From Globodera rostochiensis (taxonomy: Eukaryota > Nematoda > Chromadorea > Rhabditida > Heteroderidae), in assembly GCA_018350325.1 (NCBI GenBank), contig JAEVLN010000010.1, positions 2,108,001 through 2,172,000 on the forward strand: 64,000 bases of DNA, written 5' to 3'. The translations under genes and the position numbers were made by a program. Of the stretch, positions 10,654-21,305 are shown piece after piece; positions within the stretch are counted from its first letter, which is position 1; each line of letters starts with the position of its first letter. The notes under the pieces are model-generated. The model was not told where the DNA came from. It was given only the letters and a program-made list of their open reading frames with translations, and searched no databases.

Positions 10654-11326
10654 CGAAGCGGGTCAACTGCGTCTGGCCAACTGCGTCTCGGGGCCAACTG
10701 CGTCTGACCAACTGCGTCTGGGCCAACTGCGTCTCACCAAAATTTTTTAAATTCTTTTTTACTGTTGGTAAAAAAGCTAACTCCATATTAGCATAGGGGT
10801 TGCTAACCCAGGGATAGTTTTCTAAAAATAATTTTTTCAAAATTTAAACCGATTCAAAACCCGTTTTTTGGGTTTTCATCACAAAAAATATGTAGGTGAC
10901 CAACCCTGTCTCTCTCTCTCACTGGTCCCGAATTTTTTTACTTTAATAAAGGGTTTATCCAATTCTGAGACGTACTCGGGGGTTATCGAGATCGGCGATC
11001 ATGAATATGACATCAGATTTATCATATGACATTATCTACTCATGATCAACATATATGATTTTTTGGGAAAAAAATAAAAAAATTTCAAAGTCGAGAAAAA
11101 GTCGTTTTTTTTTGAAAAATTTAATTTTTTTTTTACTGAAATCAATGTTGGCTCCAAAATGTTCAAAAAAAAATGCACGAAAAATTTAAAAGGAAAAGCC
11201 TGTTAAAATCTACAACAAATATTAGCCACTTACTGCAATAAAACTCGGTTTTTAAAAAATTTTATTTTTTTTGGCGAGACGCAGTTGGCCCAGATGCAGT
11301 TGGCCAGACGCAGTTGACCCCTACTC
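10654..11326. mobile_element. Non-autonomous Mutator-like transposon (673 bp)
   Basis: The ends are inverted arrays of GGGTCAACTGCGTCTGG and (G)CCAACTGCGTCT, flanked by a 9-bp duplication GTCACGGAA (10645-10653 and 11327-11335). Unit 1 holds the empty site with one copy (2994-3002). A 9-bp duplication fits Mutator-like elements; the superfamily call rests mainly on that. The interior (10905-11070) matches the palindromic element at 13258-13692 (TACTCGGGGGTTATC). No coding capacity is visible. Confidence 0.75.
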
Positions 11327-11339
11327 GTCACGGAAATGG

Positions 11340-11820
11340 GTGGGTTTCGCTAAATTCGCTCGAGTATTAGAAATGTTGGTAAATAGAAAGAATAATATAA
11401 ATTAATAATTAAAAATTGAATACGGCCAATTGACTTTTTCGGTAATTTACCGTTGGAAACTGAAAATTGGGGGGTCGGTATCGGTAATAGGGAAATTTGC
11501 CGATTTTTATGCTTTTTTTTTAAAGTCGGAAATTTTCGTTAAAACGGTAAATTTTAAAAAGTGTTAAATAACATTTTTTGTTTACAAAAACCAAATAAAT
11601 ATTAATTTAACTGTTCCAATAATTGTAATAAGGGTTTGCACACCGGTTAACCAGGACATTTTGTTGTCATTATGATCAAATTATGATCTGGTCTGATCAG
11701 AGACCGGAAGTGATTGGTGCTTCTCCGACCACCAATTTAAGCTGAATTTTTGTGATTATTTTTGTTTTATCGGCATAGTTCGCAGTAACATCTGCTTGTA
11801 AAGAGAAGAATGATTCCTCT
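11340..11820. other. Unit 2 counterpart of 3130-3600
   Basis: Nearly identical to unit 1 and without an exon. Both copies share AATACGGCCAATTGACTT and CACACCGGTTAACCAGGAC. Confidence 0.5.
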
Positions 11821-11825
11821 AGCTG

Positions 11826-12050
11826 CGCTTCCGATCCGAGTGCCGAATGGTCCGAGTACCGAATAGTGCAAATACAGTCCGAGTACCGAATAGAATAAAA
11901 AATGTCCGAGTGCCGAACGTCCCAGTGCCGAAAAGTCTGAGTGCCGAATAGTGCAAAAAATATCCGAGTACCGAATAGAACAAAAAATGTCCGAGTGTCG
12001 AAATTCTGAGTGTCGAATAGAACAATACCGACCGAGTGTCGAATTCTAAA
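11826..12050. repeat. GTCCGAGTACCGAATAG minisatellite
   Basis: About nine imperfect units of 17-35 bases built on TCCGAGTGCCGAATAG and TCCGAGTACCGAATAG, some with AACAAAAAATG spacers. It is absent from the unit 1 counterpart, so it arose or was inserted after duplication. Confidence 0.75.
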
Positions 12051-12178
12051 TTTATCAAATTAGGTATGTGCTTCATTTAATCATTTTTTTTTGTCATTTT
12101 TTGAGTGTAAAAAGTCAAATTGGCCAGCTTTCAGATTTCTTATTTAGTTCTTTCTATTTATTTTATTTTTCTTTTTAG

Positions 12179-12470
12179 GTTTCCGGTTCATGTTCAACAA
12201 AAAGAAGGGAGACCGACGTCGAACAACGTTTGGCCGACTTTAATAAGCGGGCAAGGACGGAGCCAAATGTTCCGGCTGATAAACTTGCCACCGAAGCGTT
12301 GAAAACATTACAGACGCTGACAACGAACAGTTTGCGTTGATGCCCACGCCCGAAGCTCTCACACAGCTGGCGGCAAACGACGACGTCCTTTTGGACATGC
12401 AATGAACGGGAATGAAGTGGCGATCATTGCGATACCGCCAGAGTTGCGCACAAAGGAAAATAAAGTGTAT
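12179..12470 (+). pseudogene. Broken exon-like coding remnant, unidentified
   Basis: A TTTTTAG acceptor-like site (12172-12178) is followed by a GC-richer stretch that reads as protein only across three frames. The first reads DVEQRLADFNKRARTEP and KLATEALKT, then one base shifts to DNEQFALMPTPEALTQLAAN, then after a stop to GNEVAIIAIPPELRTKEN. Base use and the acidic/Ala/Leu-rich pieces look like a former exon. It sits in the part of unit 2 that unit 1 lacks. I cannot name the parent gene. Confidence 0.4.
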
Positions 12471-13257
12471 GATTTTTTTATCTGTAAAAGTCCATTTAAA
12501 TTTTTTCCGCTTTCTTATTTACGACGACGCAAGTGTTCGACCTGGTGCCTACGATCGCACAATTTTGTTAGCCAGTGATAAGGTAAAATTTGTAATTTAT
12601 CTGAATGTCATAATGAAAATCGTAGGCACTCTCCTTTCTACGACACAACAGCATTATTTTCCAAATCAAATTTAGTATTTCGTCGCTGCATTATTTTGGC
12701 ATTTCTGCCGTCAGAAATTGTTCGACGTATGGCAATCGTTATCGAACAATCAAATTTTTTTTGCGATCTCGAAATTTATCAACAAATTATTTCGTTCATT
12801 TTTATGATTGATTAAAAGCTTATCGGTGTTGTAAAAAGTTTTAGTACGCTCTTTACCATAGGAATTCAACCTTCGGCTTAATTTTTTTGTTTTCTCTGAA
12901 GATTTACAGTGTTGTAAACACTTCTAAAATTCTTTTAACTTTTTCCAATTTAAAAACAAATATTTTAGATGACAATTCAAAATTTTGATTTTATTTTTTG
13001 GTCTGAAGAAATCACAAACCATAAGGGAGACCCTTTTGTTGTGCTACATTTGTTTTGGACCAATTTTCTCAACAAATCTTGTTATTTTTAAAATTTTGGC
13101 TGCAAATTTCTTAACAAATTAAGTCAAAATTTTCCCCGGCGGCGCCTATCGGCACCGCCGACCCCCCACCCCAAGAGAAAAGCGGATTTTCAAAATTGCT
13201 GATGATGCAATCGATGTTAAAGACAACAAGGAAGATGATTTCGAATAATAATAATTT
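12470..13257. other. Non-coding stretch
   Basis: AT-rich, no supported exon. A GGCGGCGCCTATCGGCACCG motif near 13137 recurs near 24468, so it is probably a transposon scrap. Confidence 0.4.
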
Positions 13258-13692
13258 TGTTGGTAATCCTGTCTTTTACTGGTCCCGTTTTTTTTTGTTG
13301 TTTAATGGAGGTTTTAAGAAATCCTGAGATGTACTCGGGGGTTATCTAGGTCGCTGATCACGAATATGATATCAGATTTATCATACGACATCATCTAATC
13401 TATGATTTCAACATCTAAGATTTTTGAAAAAAATCAACAAATTTTCAAAGTCGCTAAAAGAGTGTTTCTAGGGATACTCGGGCACGTAGAATTCGAATCT
13501 GACCACTTTGTTGTAGTTTTGAGCTTTTTTTGAATGGTTGAAATCATAGATTAGATGATGTCGTATGATAAATCTGATATCATATTCGTGATCAGCGACC
13601 TAGATAACCCCCGAGTACAACTCGGAATTGCTTATAACCTTCATTTAAAACAAAACAAAAAACGGTACCAGTAAAAGACAGGATTACCAATT
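13258..13692. mobile_element. Palindromic MITE (435 bp)
   Basis: Arms of about 150 bases (13258-13410 and 13537-13692) are near-perfect reverse complements. Outer ends read TTGGTAATCCTGTCTTTTAC and its complement; the inner blocks contain TACTCGGGGGTTATCTAGG. The central part is unique. No clear target duplication is seen. One arm is related to the interior of the 10654-11326 transposon. Confidence 0.75.
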
Positions 13693-13797
13693 TGGTACCC
13701 CTTTGACCATTACAAAAAAAAAATTCTTATTGCCAGTCCCGATTTGATGATCTTGTTAAACATCAATGTTGGCAAAAAAACAAGACTTTAAAAAAAA

Positions 13798-13990
13798 ATT
13801 TTATTTCGTTTTGTTTCGTTTTATTTCGTGTTTCGTTACTTTTTGGGCGTTTCGTGTTTCGTTTCGTTTCGTAGAATTTTTGCTGTTTCGTTTCGTTTTC
13901 GTTTCGTAAAATGAAAATTAATTTTTTCGTTTCGTTTTCGTTTCGTAAGTTGAAAAAAATAATTTTTTCGTTTCGTTTCGTCGGAAAAAA
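13798..13990. repeat. TTTCG microsatellite
   Basis: Runs of TTTCGTTTCGTTTTCG, with two spacers of the type TAAAATGAAAATTAATTTTT. The Lys/Asn/Glu-rich minus-strand translation is an artefact of the repeat. Confidence 0.8.
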
Positions 13991-14011
13991 ATTTTGAGCT
14001 TCGTCCAGCTC

Positions 14012-14555
14012 TGGTCCGAAGGTCAAATGTTTTATAGCTTTCTTCGATTAGGTCGAATATAATACCAAAATGAGTTAGCAAAACTCAAAAAAAGGCCATT
14101 TTTTGGAGCAGGTATGGAGCGGGTTACCCGAAACCCAAAGCCCGAGTTCCGGGTTTTGAATGGAAAGAAAAAAAAAATTCGAAACGATTTCCTTTTTGAT
14201 TGGATTGAATTGTCATGTTCGTGCCAATAATTTCAATTTTATTCTTTTCATTTCCGGTTAAAGGAGCGATTCACTAAAGCCAAAACAACAGAATTTTGCC
14301 CATTTTTTGTTGTGGGATTTCAATTTAATAAAAAACCAATCCCCCTAAAATAAAAACAAAAAAGTGAGGTATTTTATAGGGAACGCCCGTAGCTCAATGG
14401 TTAGAGAGTTCTGTCCACGGAAAGTAATGATGTAGGTTCGAGTACCACCCGGCGCATATCCTTTTATGTCCTACACAGTTTACTATAAAGTTATAAAAGC
14501 ATTCGACCTTCGGCGACAGTTTGACCTTCCGCGGACCGGTAACTGAAAACAATTC
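14012..14555. mobile_element. Inverted-repeat element carrying a tRNA-like sequence, copy 2
   Basis: Unit 2 counterpart of 4124-4675, with the same CCGAAGGTCAAA left end and GACCTTCCGCGGACCGGT right end. It differs by small indels. The host stretch around both copies is homologous, so the insertion is older than the duplication. Confidence 0.4.
14383..14456 (+). tRNA. tRNA-like sequence, probably a pseudogene or SINE head (copy 2)
   Basis: Same length as the copy at 4513-4586, with A box TAGCTCAATGGTTAGAG and the same over-long B box. It differs at three positions (in the D loop, the anticodon 3' side and the T stem), the last weakening the T stem further. This drift fits a non-functional sequence. 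Confidence 0.4.
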
Positions 14556-14905
14556 AATTTGTTTCTCGATCACTCTGATGCTAAAAACGTGCTCATATAT
14601 TACCACAATCCAAACCACCAATATCACAATCGAGCCCATCACAACCTCCACCATCGCAACCTCCAAAACAACAACTGTCGTCGCCTGCACCTGAAACTTT
14701 ATTAAAAGTTCAAATTTAAAATTTTACCAAATTCAAAAAAAAGCGCGTCAAATGAATGTTTTTTATGTATGCCTTTTTGGTTCTCGTTTTTCAATATTTA
14801 AAATGGTTTAATTAATTTGGGTTGCTTTTTTAAATACCCGTAAGATTTTCAGGAAATTTGTTTTTTTATTCATGAATAATAATTATTAAGTCGAATATTT
14901 TAATT

Positions 14906-17668
14906 TCATTCAAAATTGGCGTTGTTGCTACCGGATGTTCCAGAGTAACAAGCACTGTTTCTGTTGTCATCCATTGCATTAATCAACATTGAATACCTCC
15001 AAATATCGAATAAAGTATAACTATTAGGTTGGTAGTGTCCTCTGGGTGAACTGCTTGAACTTGTTGAATAATTTTGAGGTAGCTTTATTTTCGGCTTTTC
15101 TAAAATTATAAAGCGGATAATTGCAGATAGTGCAGAATCTGTTTGCGCATCTATATGAATAAACCACAAAAAAAACTTAATTTATAGAACCAGTTTTTAA
15201 AGAAATCGTAAAAAAAAGTTAAATTTTATTTAATGCAGCTTTTTTGCATCGCCAGGTCAATCAATACTGGCTTTAAAAGTGTTTACCTTTTTAAAAATTT
15301 AAATTTTTAAAACAAAAAGCCTTGGCTTTGAGGGCGAAAATTTGTGAGGTCCAAACCAATTTTCCGAAAATTCATTGGTCAGTTTTCGGGTGTCCAGTTT
15401 TGCACCACTCGGAGGCCAGAGGGGTTTTGTCGGATAATTTCGTGTTTTTTTTTCTTTGGCTTGGATTTCAAAACCAAAAGAAAACATTTTTTTATTTCAA
15501 AAATTTGCAATTTCAAAATTTTTTTTTTTCATTTACTTATTCCTCGAATTACTCCGTAAAGTTTTATTACTACCTGCTGTTTGTTTCTCGTTTTGCGGCG
15601 GCTGGGGCGGGAACTCCTTCAAATTCAGCGGCACGTTTTTTAGTAAATGCTTTTGTATTTGTTCCAATTTTGGAGTGGCGACATCACTATCACCGCCATT
15701 CTTTGCATAATAAACCCAGGCATGCACCTATAAAACAATATTTAAATTTTAATAAATCAATAATTTTAATATTTTATATAAAATTGAATTAAAATTATTC
15801 TTAAATTGCTTCTTGAATTATTTTTTATCTTTCAGATTGATTTTGATTTTAGTTTACAAAAAGTTATATATAATTAATAAAAATAAATCTAAAATATATA
15901 ATTTCGATAGAGAATATTTTCCCCAAAGAAAAGTGTTGCCTTGATGCAATCTTCTTTATTGCAAAAATCCATTTTAGGCAATTCTTTTTGTCTACTAATA
16001 AGTGACTGTAATTTTTGTAAATTTCCGGGGTAAAGTTTTTGGTACGCCTCAACAATTTTACGCATCGCATCGCCAATTGACATTGGGTCACCCCTCTCGT
16101 ATTTAAATTCCGGCTTTAGCGCTATATGTTGAAATTTGGTGTTTTCATAGGGAGCTGAACAATTGCTTTGTTTAATTATTAAATTTATATTACCAAATAA
16201 GTCATTTAAAACTCAGATAGTAAAGCCCGGACTTGCTGAACGATCAAGCTAAAATTTCAATCTCAAATTTCACCGATCGATTGGAAAATCTCAAAATAAT
16301 TTCCCCGATCGATTGAAAATCCCCAAAATAGAAAAATCTCAAAAATAATTTTACCGATCGATTGAAAATCTCAAAAAAAAAAAATTCCCGATCGAAATTC
16401 GTTCAAGATCACTAAAACCCAGTAAAAATGAGAGGAACATCAGCCAACAATTTTGCCCCTCCTACAGACAAAAGGAAGCGCAAAAAAAAATTTGCGGAAT
16501 TTAACTCTATTTTTTGTTAAACGACAATTGTAATTTAATTGTAATTGTTCGCTATATTTAGTAGAGCTCGCTCATCGTGGGGACCGGTTTTTAACCGGTC
16601 TTAGGCCTCCCTAATAGGTACTCAGATTGTGTTACAATTACAAATTATAAATGCATAATAATTATACAATATCATTTTAATTAAAAACGTCAAAATATCA
16701 ACATCATGCCCGGGGCTCAGGTGGTCAGTTAATTTAAATTTTAATTTTCTGATGTCATTTCATTAAGTGTTTATTAATTTAAAAAATTGCTTAAGACCAA
16801 AACCCCAAAACACCGGAGAATTTTTTTCGACTCATTACTGAGGTCAAGATTTTTTTCGACTCGTTACTGAGGCCAAAACCCCAAAACTTCGGAAACTTTT
16901 TTCGAACTTTTTTCGACTTATAAATTAGGGCTAATACCAACCATAAAAATTTTAAAAAATTGTATAGTTATTGATTATTTATGAAATGTTACCCACCACA
17001 AATTTTTTTACATTTGCATACAAAAGGCCGTTTCTTTTGCACAAGTTCAATGGAGAATTCGCAAACTGAATAGTCAAAAAATATTTAAAAATAAAAAAAT
17101 TAAACTTAATTTTATTAGCTAAAAAAATTAAACTTAATTTTATTACCTTTGACGTTTTTAAGGAAATTGCAATAGTCAAAAAATCTTTAATATAAAAAAA
17201 TTAAACTTAATTTTATTACCTTTGGATTTTTTAAGGAAATAGCAATAGTCAAAAAATCTCTCAATGCTGTAATAGCGATAGCTCCATTCTGCAAAAGCTC
17301 CATTTTTATCCTCAGTCGGCGGCTGCTTGTTGTTTTCGCGGAGTTTTAGCCATTCTTTGCCGTTCCTAACCCTGTGCGCATCATCAAGCACAGCACAAAA
17401 CTTCTCATACAAAACTGATGACTCCTTAAATTATAAACAAAAAAAACATTAATTTAAATCAACAATTTTTATTTTACATAAAATATTTTTAATCATTTTA
17501 TTGAAGGGATGGAAATTGAAAACTCAAGCTTAGAAGAAGCACCACTTTCTAACTTTTTTAAAGTTAAATTTATTTAAATATAATTTAAAATAAACATACG
17601 GGTTGGCTTTCAACAAAAATCGCTTTGAATGCAAGAACTATGAATAAATAAATTATATAAAAACTCAT
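14906..17668 (-). CDS. Secreted protein of unknown function, five exons, copy 2 (family A)
   Basis: Minus-strand exons 17668-17600, 17424-17220, 16154-15940, 15727-15574 and 15138-14906 join in phase to 291 aa. The signal peptide exon matches copy 1 in every residue. Exon 2 is nearly the same; exon 3 is more diverged (AIVEAYQKLY-type helix, ends KMDFCNKEDCIK) and three residues shorter; exon 4 keeps AWVYYAKNGGDSD; exon 5 is seven residues shorter, with deletions that keep frame. Intron 3 again has an AAG|GC donor. The intact frame in both copies after clear divergence suggests both are, or recently were, functional. Exons 1-2 lie between long inverted-repeat arms. Function unknown; no domain recognised. 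Confidence 0.65.
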
Positions 17669-18705
17669 TTTCGCACGACAAAAAATAATTTTTATAATAA
17701 ATAATATCTTTTTCACTGCGGGGCCTTCCTTAATAAATGCGAAATGAAACAATGAAATTACGTGGATCTATTGAATCAATCAATCAAAGTGCATGCAATT
17801 GTAATATTTGTGGTGGGTAACATAATCGTAAAATAATCAATAACTATGCAATTTTAAATATTTATTAATTTTAGAAATAATTATTATATTTTGCCGAATT
17901 TTTTCTAATACAGCTATTCGAGAGCGTCGGTATGAGCCGAGCCCTAAGTCGAAAAAAGTCTTGACCTCAGTAACGAGTCGAAAAAAATTCTCCGGTGTTT
18001 TGGGGTTTTGGTCTTAAGCAATTTTTTTTATTAATAAACACTTAATGAAATGACATCAGAAAATTAAAATTTAAATTAACTGACCACCTGAGCCCCGGGC
18101 ATGATGTTGATATTTTGACGTTTTTAATTAAAATGATATTGTATTATTATTATGCATTTATAATTTGTAATTGTAACACAATCTGAGTACCTATTAGGGG
18201 GGCCTAAGACCGGTTAAAAACCGGTCCCCACGATGAACTTCACCGGGTTTTCGACACCCGCATAAAACGGCAACGAATCCAGTCTTTGGTTTGAACCCGG
18301 GCAAAATACCAATTCTTCTTTTTTTTCTTATCCAAACTCAACTTTACATTCACACCGCACTATCAGTTAAACCTTATACCATTGGTTGGCAGATAAAAAA
18401 TAAAAAGATTTTTAAATTAAAAATTAGATTAAGATTTATTTATACAAAATATAACAGATCGGTGAATCCCGCGCCTTTATTGGTAAATAATAAAAAAAAA
18501 AATTTTAAATTAAAAATTTGATTTAAACTGAAAATGTGTTTTGGTAAATGAAATAGAAGCGAGCTCTACTAAATATAGCGAAAAATTACAATTAAATTAC
18601 AATTGTCGTTTAACAAAAAAAAAAAAGAGTTGGAATTCCGCAAATGTTTCTTTGCGCTTCCGTTTTTTTCTGTGGTAAGGAGGGGCAAAAATTGTTGGCT
18701 GATCT
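16430..18705. repeat. Long inverted repeat enclosing exons 1-2 of the family A gene, copy 2
   Basis: The left arm runs about 16430-17035. The right arm runs about 17755-18235 and resumes at 18553-18705 after an inserted 318-bp piece. Outer blocks share CAGCCAACAATTTTTGCCCC-type sequence, CGACAATTGTAATTTAATTG and TATATTTAGTAGAGCTCGC; the middle contains the palindrome GACCGGTTTTTAACCGGTC and CATCATGCCCGGGGCTCAGG. The outermost right block runs straight into mini-ORF element copy C, so the inverted repeat and that family are linked. Confidence 0.7.
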
Positions 18706-18811
18706 TCATCTCATTGTTTAATTCGAATACATTACTTACTAAACAGCGGTCGAACATTCGCCAAATTTTTGCCAATATCCCTAACAAAAAAACGGAAGCT
18801 TCGTTTGAACG

Positions 18812-18819
18812 TATAAATT
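18812..18819 (+). promoter_or_regulatory. TATA box of mini-ORF element copy C
   Basis: TATAAATT, 93 bases before the ATG at 18905. The upstream block ACTAAACAGCGGTCGAACAT is shared with copies A and D. Confidence 0.45.
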
Positions 18820-18904
18820 GATGAGATTTGTGGCAAAATGACACAATCCAAAATTCAAATATTCAACCAATCAAAATCTTCCGCAACAAATTTTATCACC
18901 AAAA

Positions 18905-19003
18905 ATGCCTTCAAAATTCAATGTCCAGCAGCAAAAGATTGCGCCAACTGACGCTGATGCGGCAGAGGCTGTCATCGTTGGACTGTTCCCGCCGATGCGA
19001 TAA
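18905..19003 (+). CDS. Mini-ORF of repeat element, copy C (32 aa)
   Basis: Same peptide family as 2158-2262, starting MPSKFNVQQQKIAPTD and ending VIVGLFPPMR. It is two codons shorter than copy A, with both losses in frame. Three residues are changed conservatively (Ala/Val, Ile/Val). Four to five 60-bp units and the shared tail follow to about 19400. Confidence 0.35.
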   Translation: MPSKFNVQQQKIAPTDADAAEAVIVGLFPPMR

Positions 19004-19400
19004 AACGCCAAAATGTGCCAATTTGAACGGCAAACTAATGCCAGATTGCCCGCCGATGAGATGAAACGCCAAAATGTGCCAATTTGAACGGCAAACTAAT
19101 GCCAGATTGCCCGCCGATGAGATGAAACGCCAAAATGTGCCAATTTGAACGGCAAACTAATGCCAGATTGTCCGACGATGAGATGAAACGCCAAAATGTG
19201 CCAATTTGAACGGCAAACTAATAGATTGTCCGCCCGATGAGATGAAACGCCAAACCAATTTGGACGGCAAAAACCAATGACGGATGGACTTGACAGCACA
19301 GAAAATTGCCGCATTCGTCCACATCCATGACAACAACGACTCGCACCAAAACTTCTGGTCAACAATGAACTGGATCAACGCGGACGATCTGATCTGATCT
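19000..19400 (+). repeat. 60-bp tandem repeat and tail, copy C
   Basis: About four units of GATGAGATGAAACGCC plus AATGTGCCAATTTGAACGGC. These units are more alike than those of copies A and B, which suggests recent local expansion. The tail contains CACATCCATGACAACAACGA and a GATCTGATCTGATC run. Confidence 0.7.
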
Positions 19401-19419
19401 GATCAGTGACCGACAAAGA

Positions 19420-20230
19420 TTGATAATTTCTTATTCTGTTGAGCTGAGATGACAATGAAATTGTGACATGCTGCGCTCCGCTCGTCCATGTCAAAATCAC
19501 AACAATAACAGCTGCCGGAAACCGTTGATAAATTAGCTAAGAAATCAATCAGAGGTCGCGAGAAAGCATATAATTGCTGTAATGATAAAAAAAAATTTAA
19601 GAATTTCTTTTTTACCATTTTTTTGTATTATTTAATTAATGAACGAATAAAAGTGAACCATTTATGTATTATTTATGTGATTTTAGTCGTTTTTTAATTT
19701 TGTAAATTCTATTATGCTGAAAATAATATGTTTAAATTTAACAAAAAATGTAAATAATTTACCAACCAGCATTAATTAGCTTATTATTTTGATTAAATAG
19801 TAAAGTGTTGTTGTGTTTATAAAAAAATTCGAAATAAGTAAAAAAGTCATTTTAGTCAATTTTAGGCATTAAATAAAAAACTAAAACAAGTTTGGTTTCT
19901 ATTTAAAAATTATATTTTAAAACAAAAATCCCGATTTTTATTGAAATACATTTGAATTTAATCAATAAAATTAAGAATTGGGTTTAGCTATTTACTTCGA
20001 AAATTCATAAAAAATAATTTGCACTTGAAACGCATTTAAATTAAATGTGTGCAATTTTTTTTGTTTATTGTAAACTTTTTGTAAGGTTTAATCGTTTTTT
20101 GATTGGAATTGGGCGTATTTGATTTATTAGACAATTAAATCGGTCCAAATTGTCACAGAAATTTTGTTGGCGAAAGCGATTGATTGAATGTGGAGGTGGT
20201 AGGTATTATAGTAACAAATTGTTTTTACTT
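19420..20230. other. AT-rich non-coding stretch
   Basis: No exon, RNA gene or clear repeat found between mini-ORF element copies C and D. Confidence 0.4.
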
Positions 20231-20446
20231 CCTTAATTCGAAAGAAAAAAATAAATTTTTGAAATTCCGCAAATTTTTTTGTTGTCGCAAATTAATAAAT
20301 TCTTTTGGATGTTTTTTGTTTTGTAGACGGAGGGGGGCAATTGTTGGCTGATTTTTTCTTAGAGTTTACATGCATTATTACTAAACTGCGGGCGAACACT
20401 TGCCAAATTTTTGCAACAAAAAAAGGGAGGAACCGTTTGAAAAAAG

Positions 20447-20454
20447 TATAAATT
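20447..20454 (+). promoter_or_regulatory. TATA box of mini-ORF element copy D
   Basis: TATAAATT, 90 bases before the ATG at 20537. The upstream block ACTAAACTGCGGGCGAACAC is conserved with A and C. Confidence 0.45.
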
Positions 20455-20536
20455 GAAAAGAATTTTTGTCTCAAAATGCCACATTCAAATTCAAATACCT
20501 ATTCAACAATCCAAATCGCCAGAAATTTGACCAAAA

Positions 20537-20638
20537 ATGCCTTCAAAATTCAATGTCCAGCAGCAAAAGATTGCGCCAACTGACTCAGCGGATGCGGCAG
20601 AGGCTGCCATTATTGGGCTGTTCCCACCGATGCGATAA
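20537..20638 (+). CDS. Mini-ORF of repeat element, copy D (33 aa)
   Basis: Peptide MPSKFNVQQQKIAPTDSA to IIGLFPPMR, one codon longer than copy C and one shorter than copy A. Only about one and a half 60-bp units follow, and the tail is more diverged (GACAAACAACCGGCGCAG). This is probably the form least altered by repeat expansion. Confidence 0.35.
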   Translation: MPSKFNVQQQKIAPTDSADAAEAAIIGLFPPMR

Positions 20639-21017
20639 AATGCCAAAATGTGCCAATTTGAACGGCAAAACCAATGCCAGATGGTCCGCCAATGTGATAA
20701 AATGCCAAAATGCGCTAATTTGAACGGCAAAACCAATGTCTGATGGGCTGTAGCATCAATAAAAAAATGCCATATGTGCCAAGCTGTGACAAACAACCGG
20801 CGCAGAACTACGCTGATTAATCTAATCTGATCAAAGGCCACCGCCGAAATTAATGAAGCTGATTTACCCGATCATAAATGTTTGGACTTGTATTTTGATC
20901 ATAATGTGTTGTATAATGTAAAATTGTTAAATATTTTTAATAAAAATCACACTGAATGAATTTTGAAATATTTAAATTTTTTAAATAACCCAATTTTCAA
21001 TTCATTACATAAAAGAC

Positions 21018-21077
21018 TCAGCAACAACAACAACAACAACAACAACAACAAAAACAACAACAACAACAACAACAACA
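21018..21077. repeat. CAA trinucleotide microsatellite
   Basis: About nineteen CAA/AAC units with one AAA interruption, in non-coding DNA. Nothing else is seen between 20870 and 21300. Confidence 0.9.
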
Positions 21078-21305
21078 AATCGGACAATTCGTGCGGAATT
21101 CCGTCCAAAAAATGTCGAAAATCGGAATCCGACCCTATTTCGGAAATCAGTTTGAGGCTTCAAAATTTATGGAAGCGTAATCAGAATTCCGAGCCCTCAA
21201 ACTTTTTTTTTTTGCAAATCTGACCAAAAATATCGGAAATCGGAAGTTCGCCTATCCCTGGTTTGTACAACTCTGTTCACACATTCTCATCATTTGTCTC
21301 TAAAT

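Noticed and set aside
13763..14081. Lys/Asn/Glu-rich minus-strand frames
   Set aside because: Direct translation of the TTTCG microsatellite.
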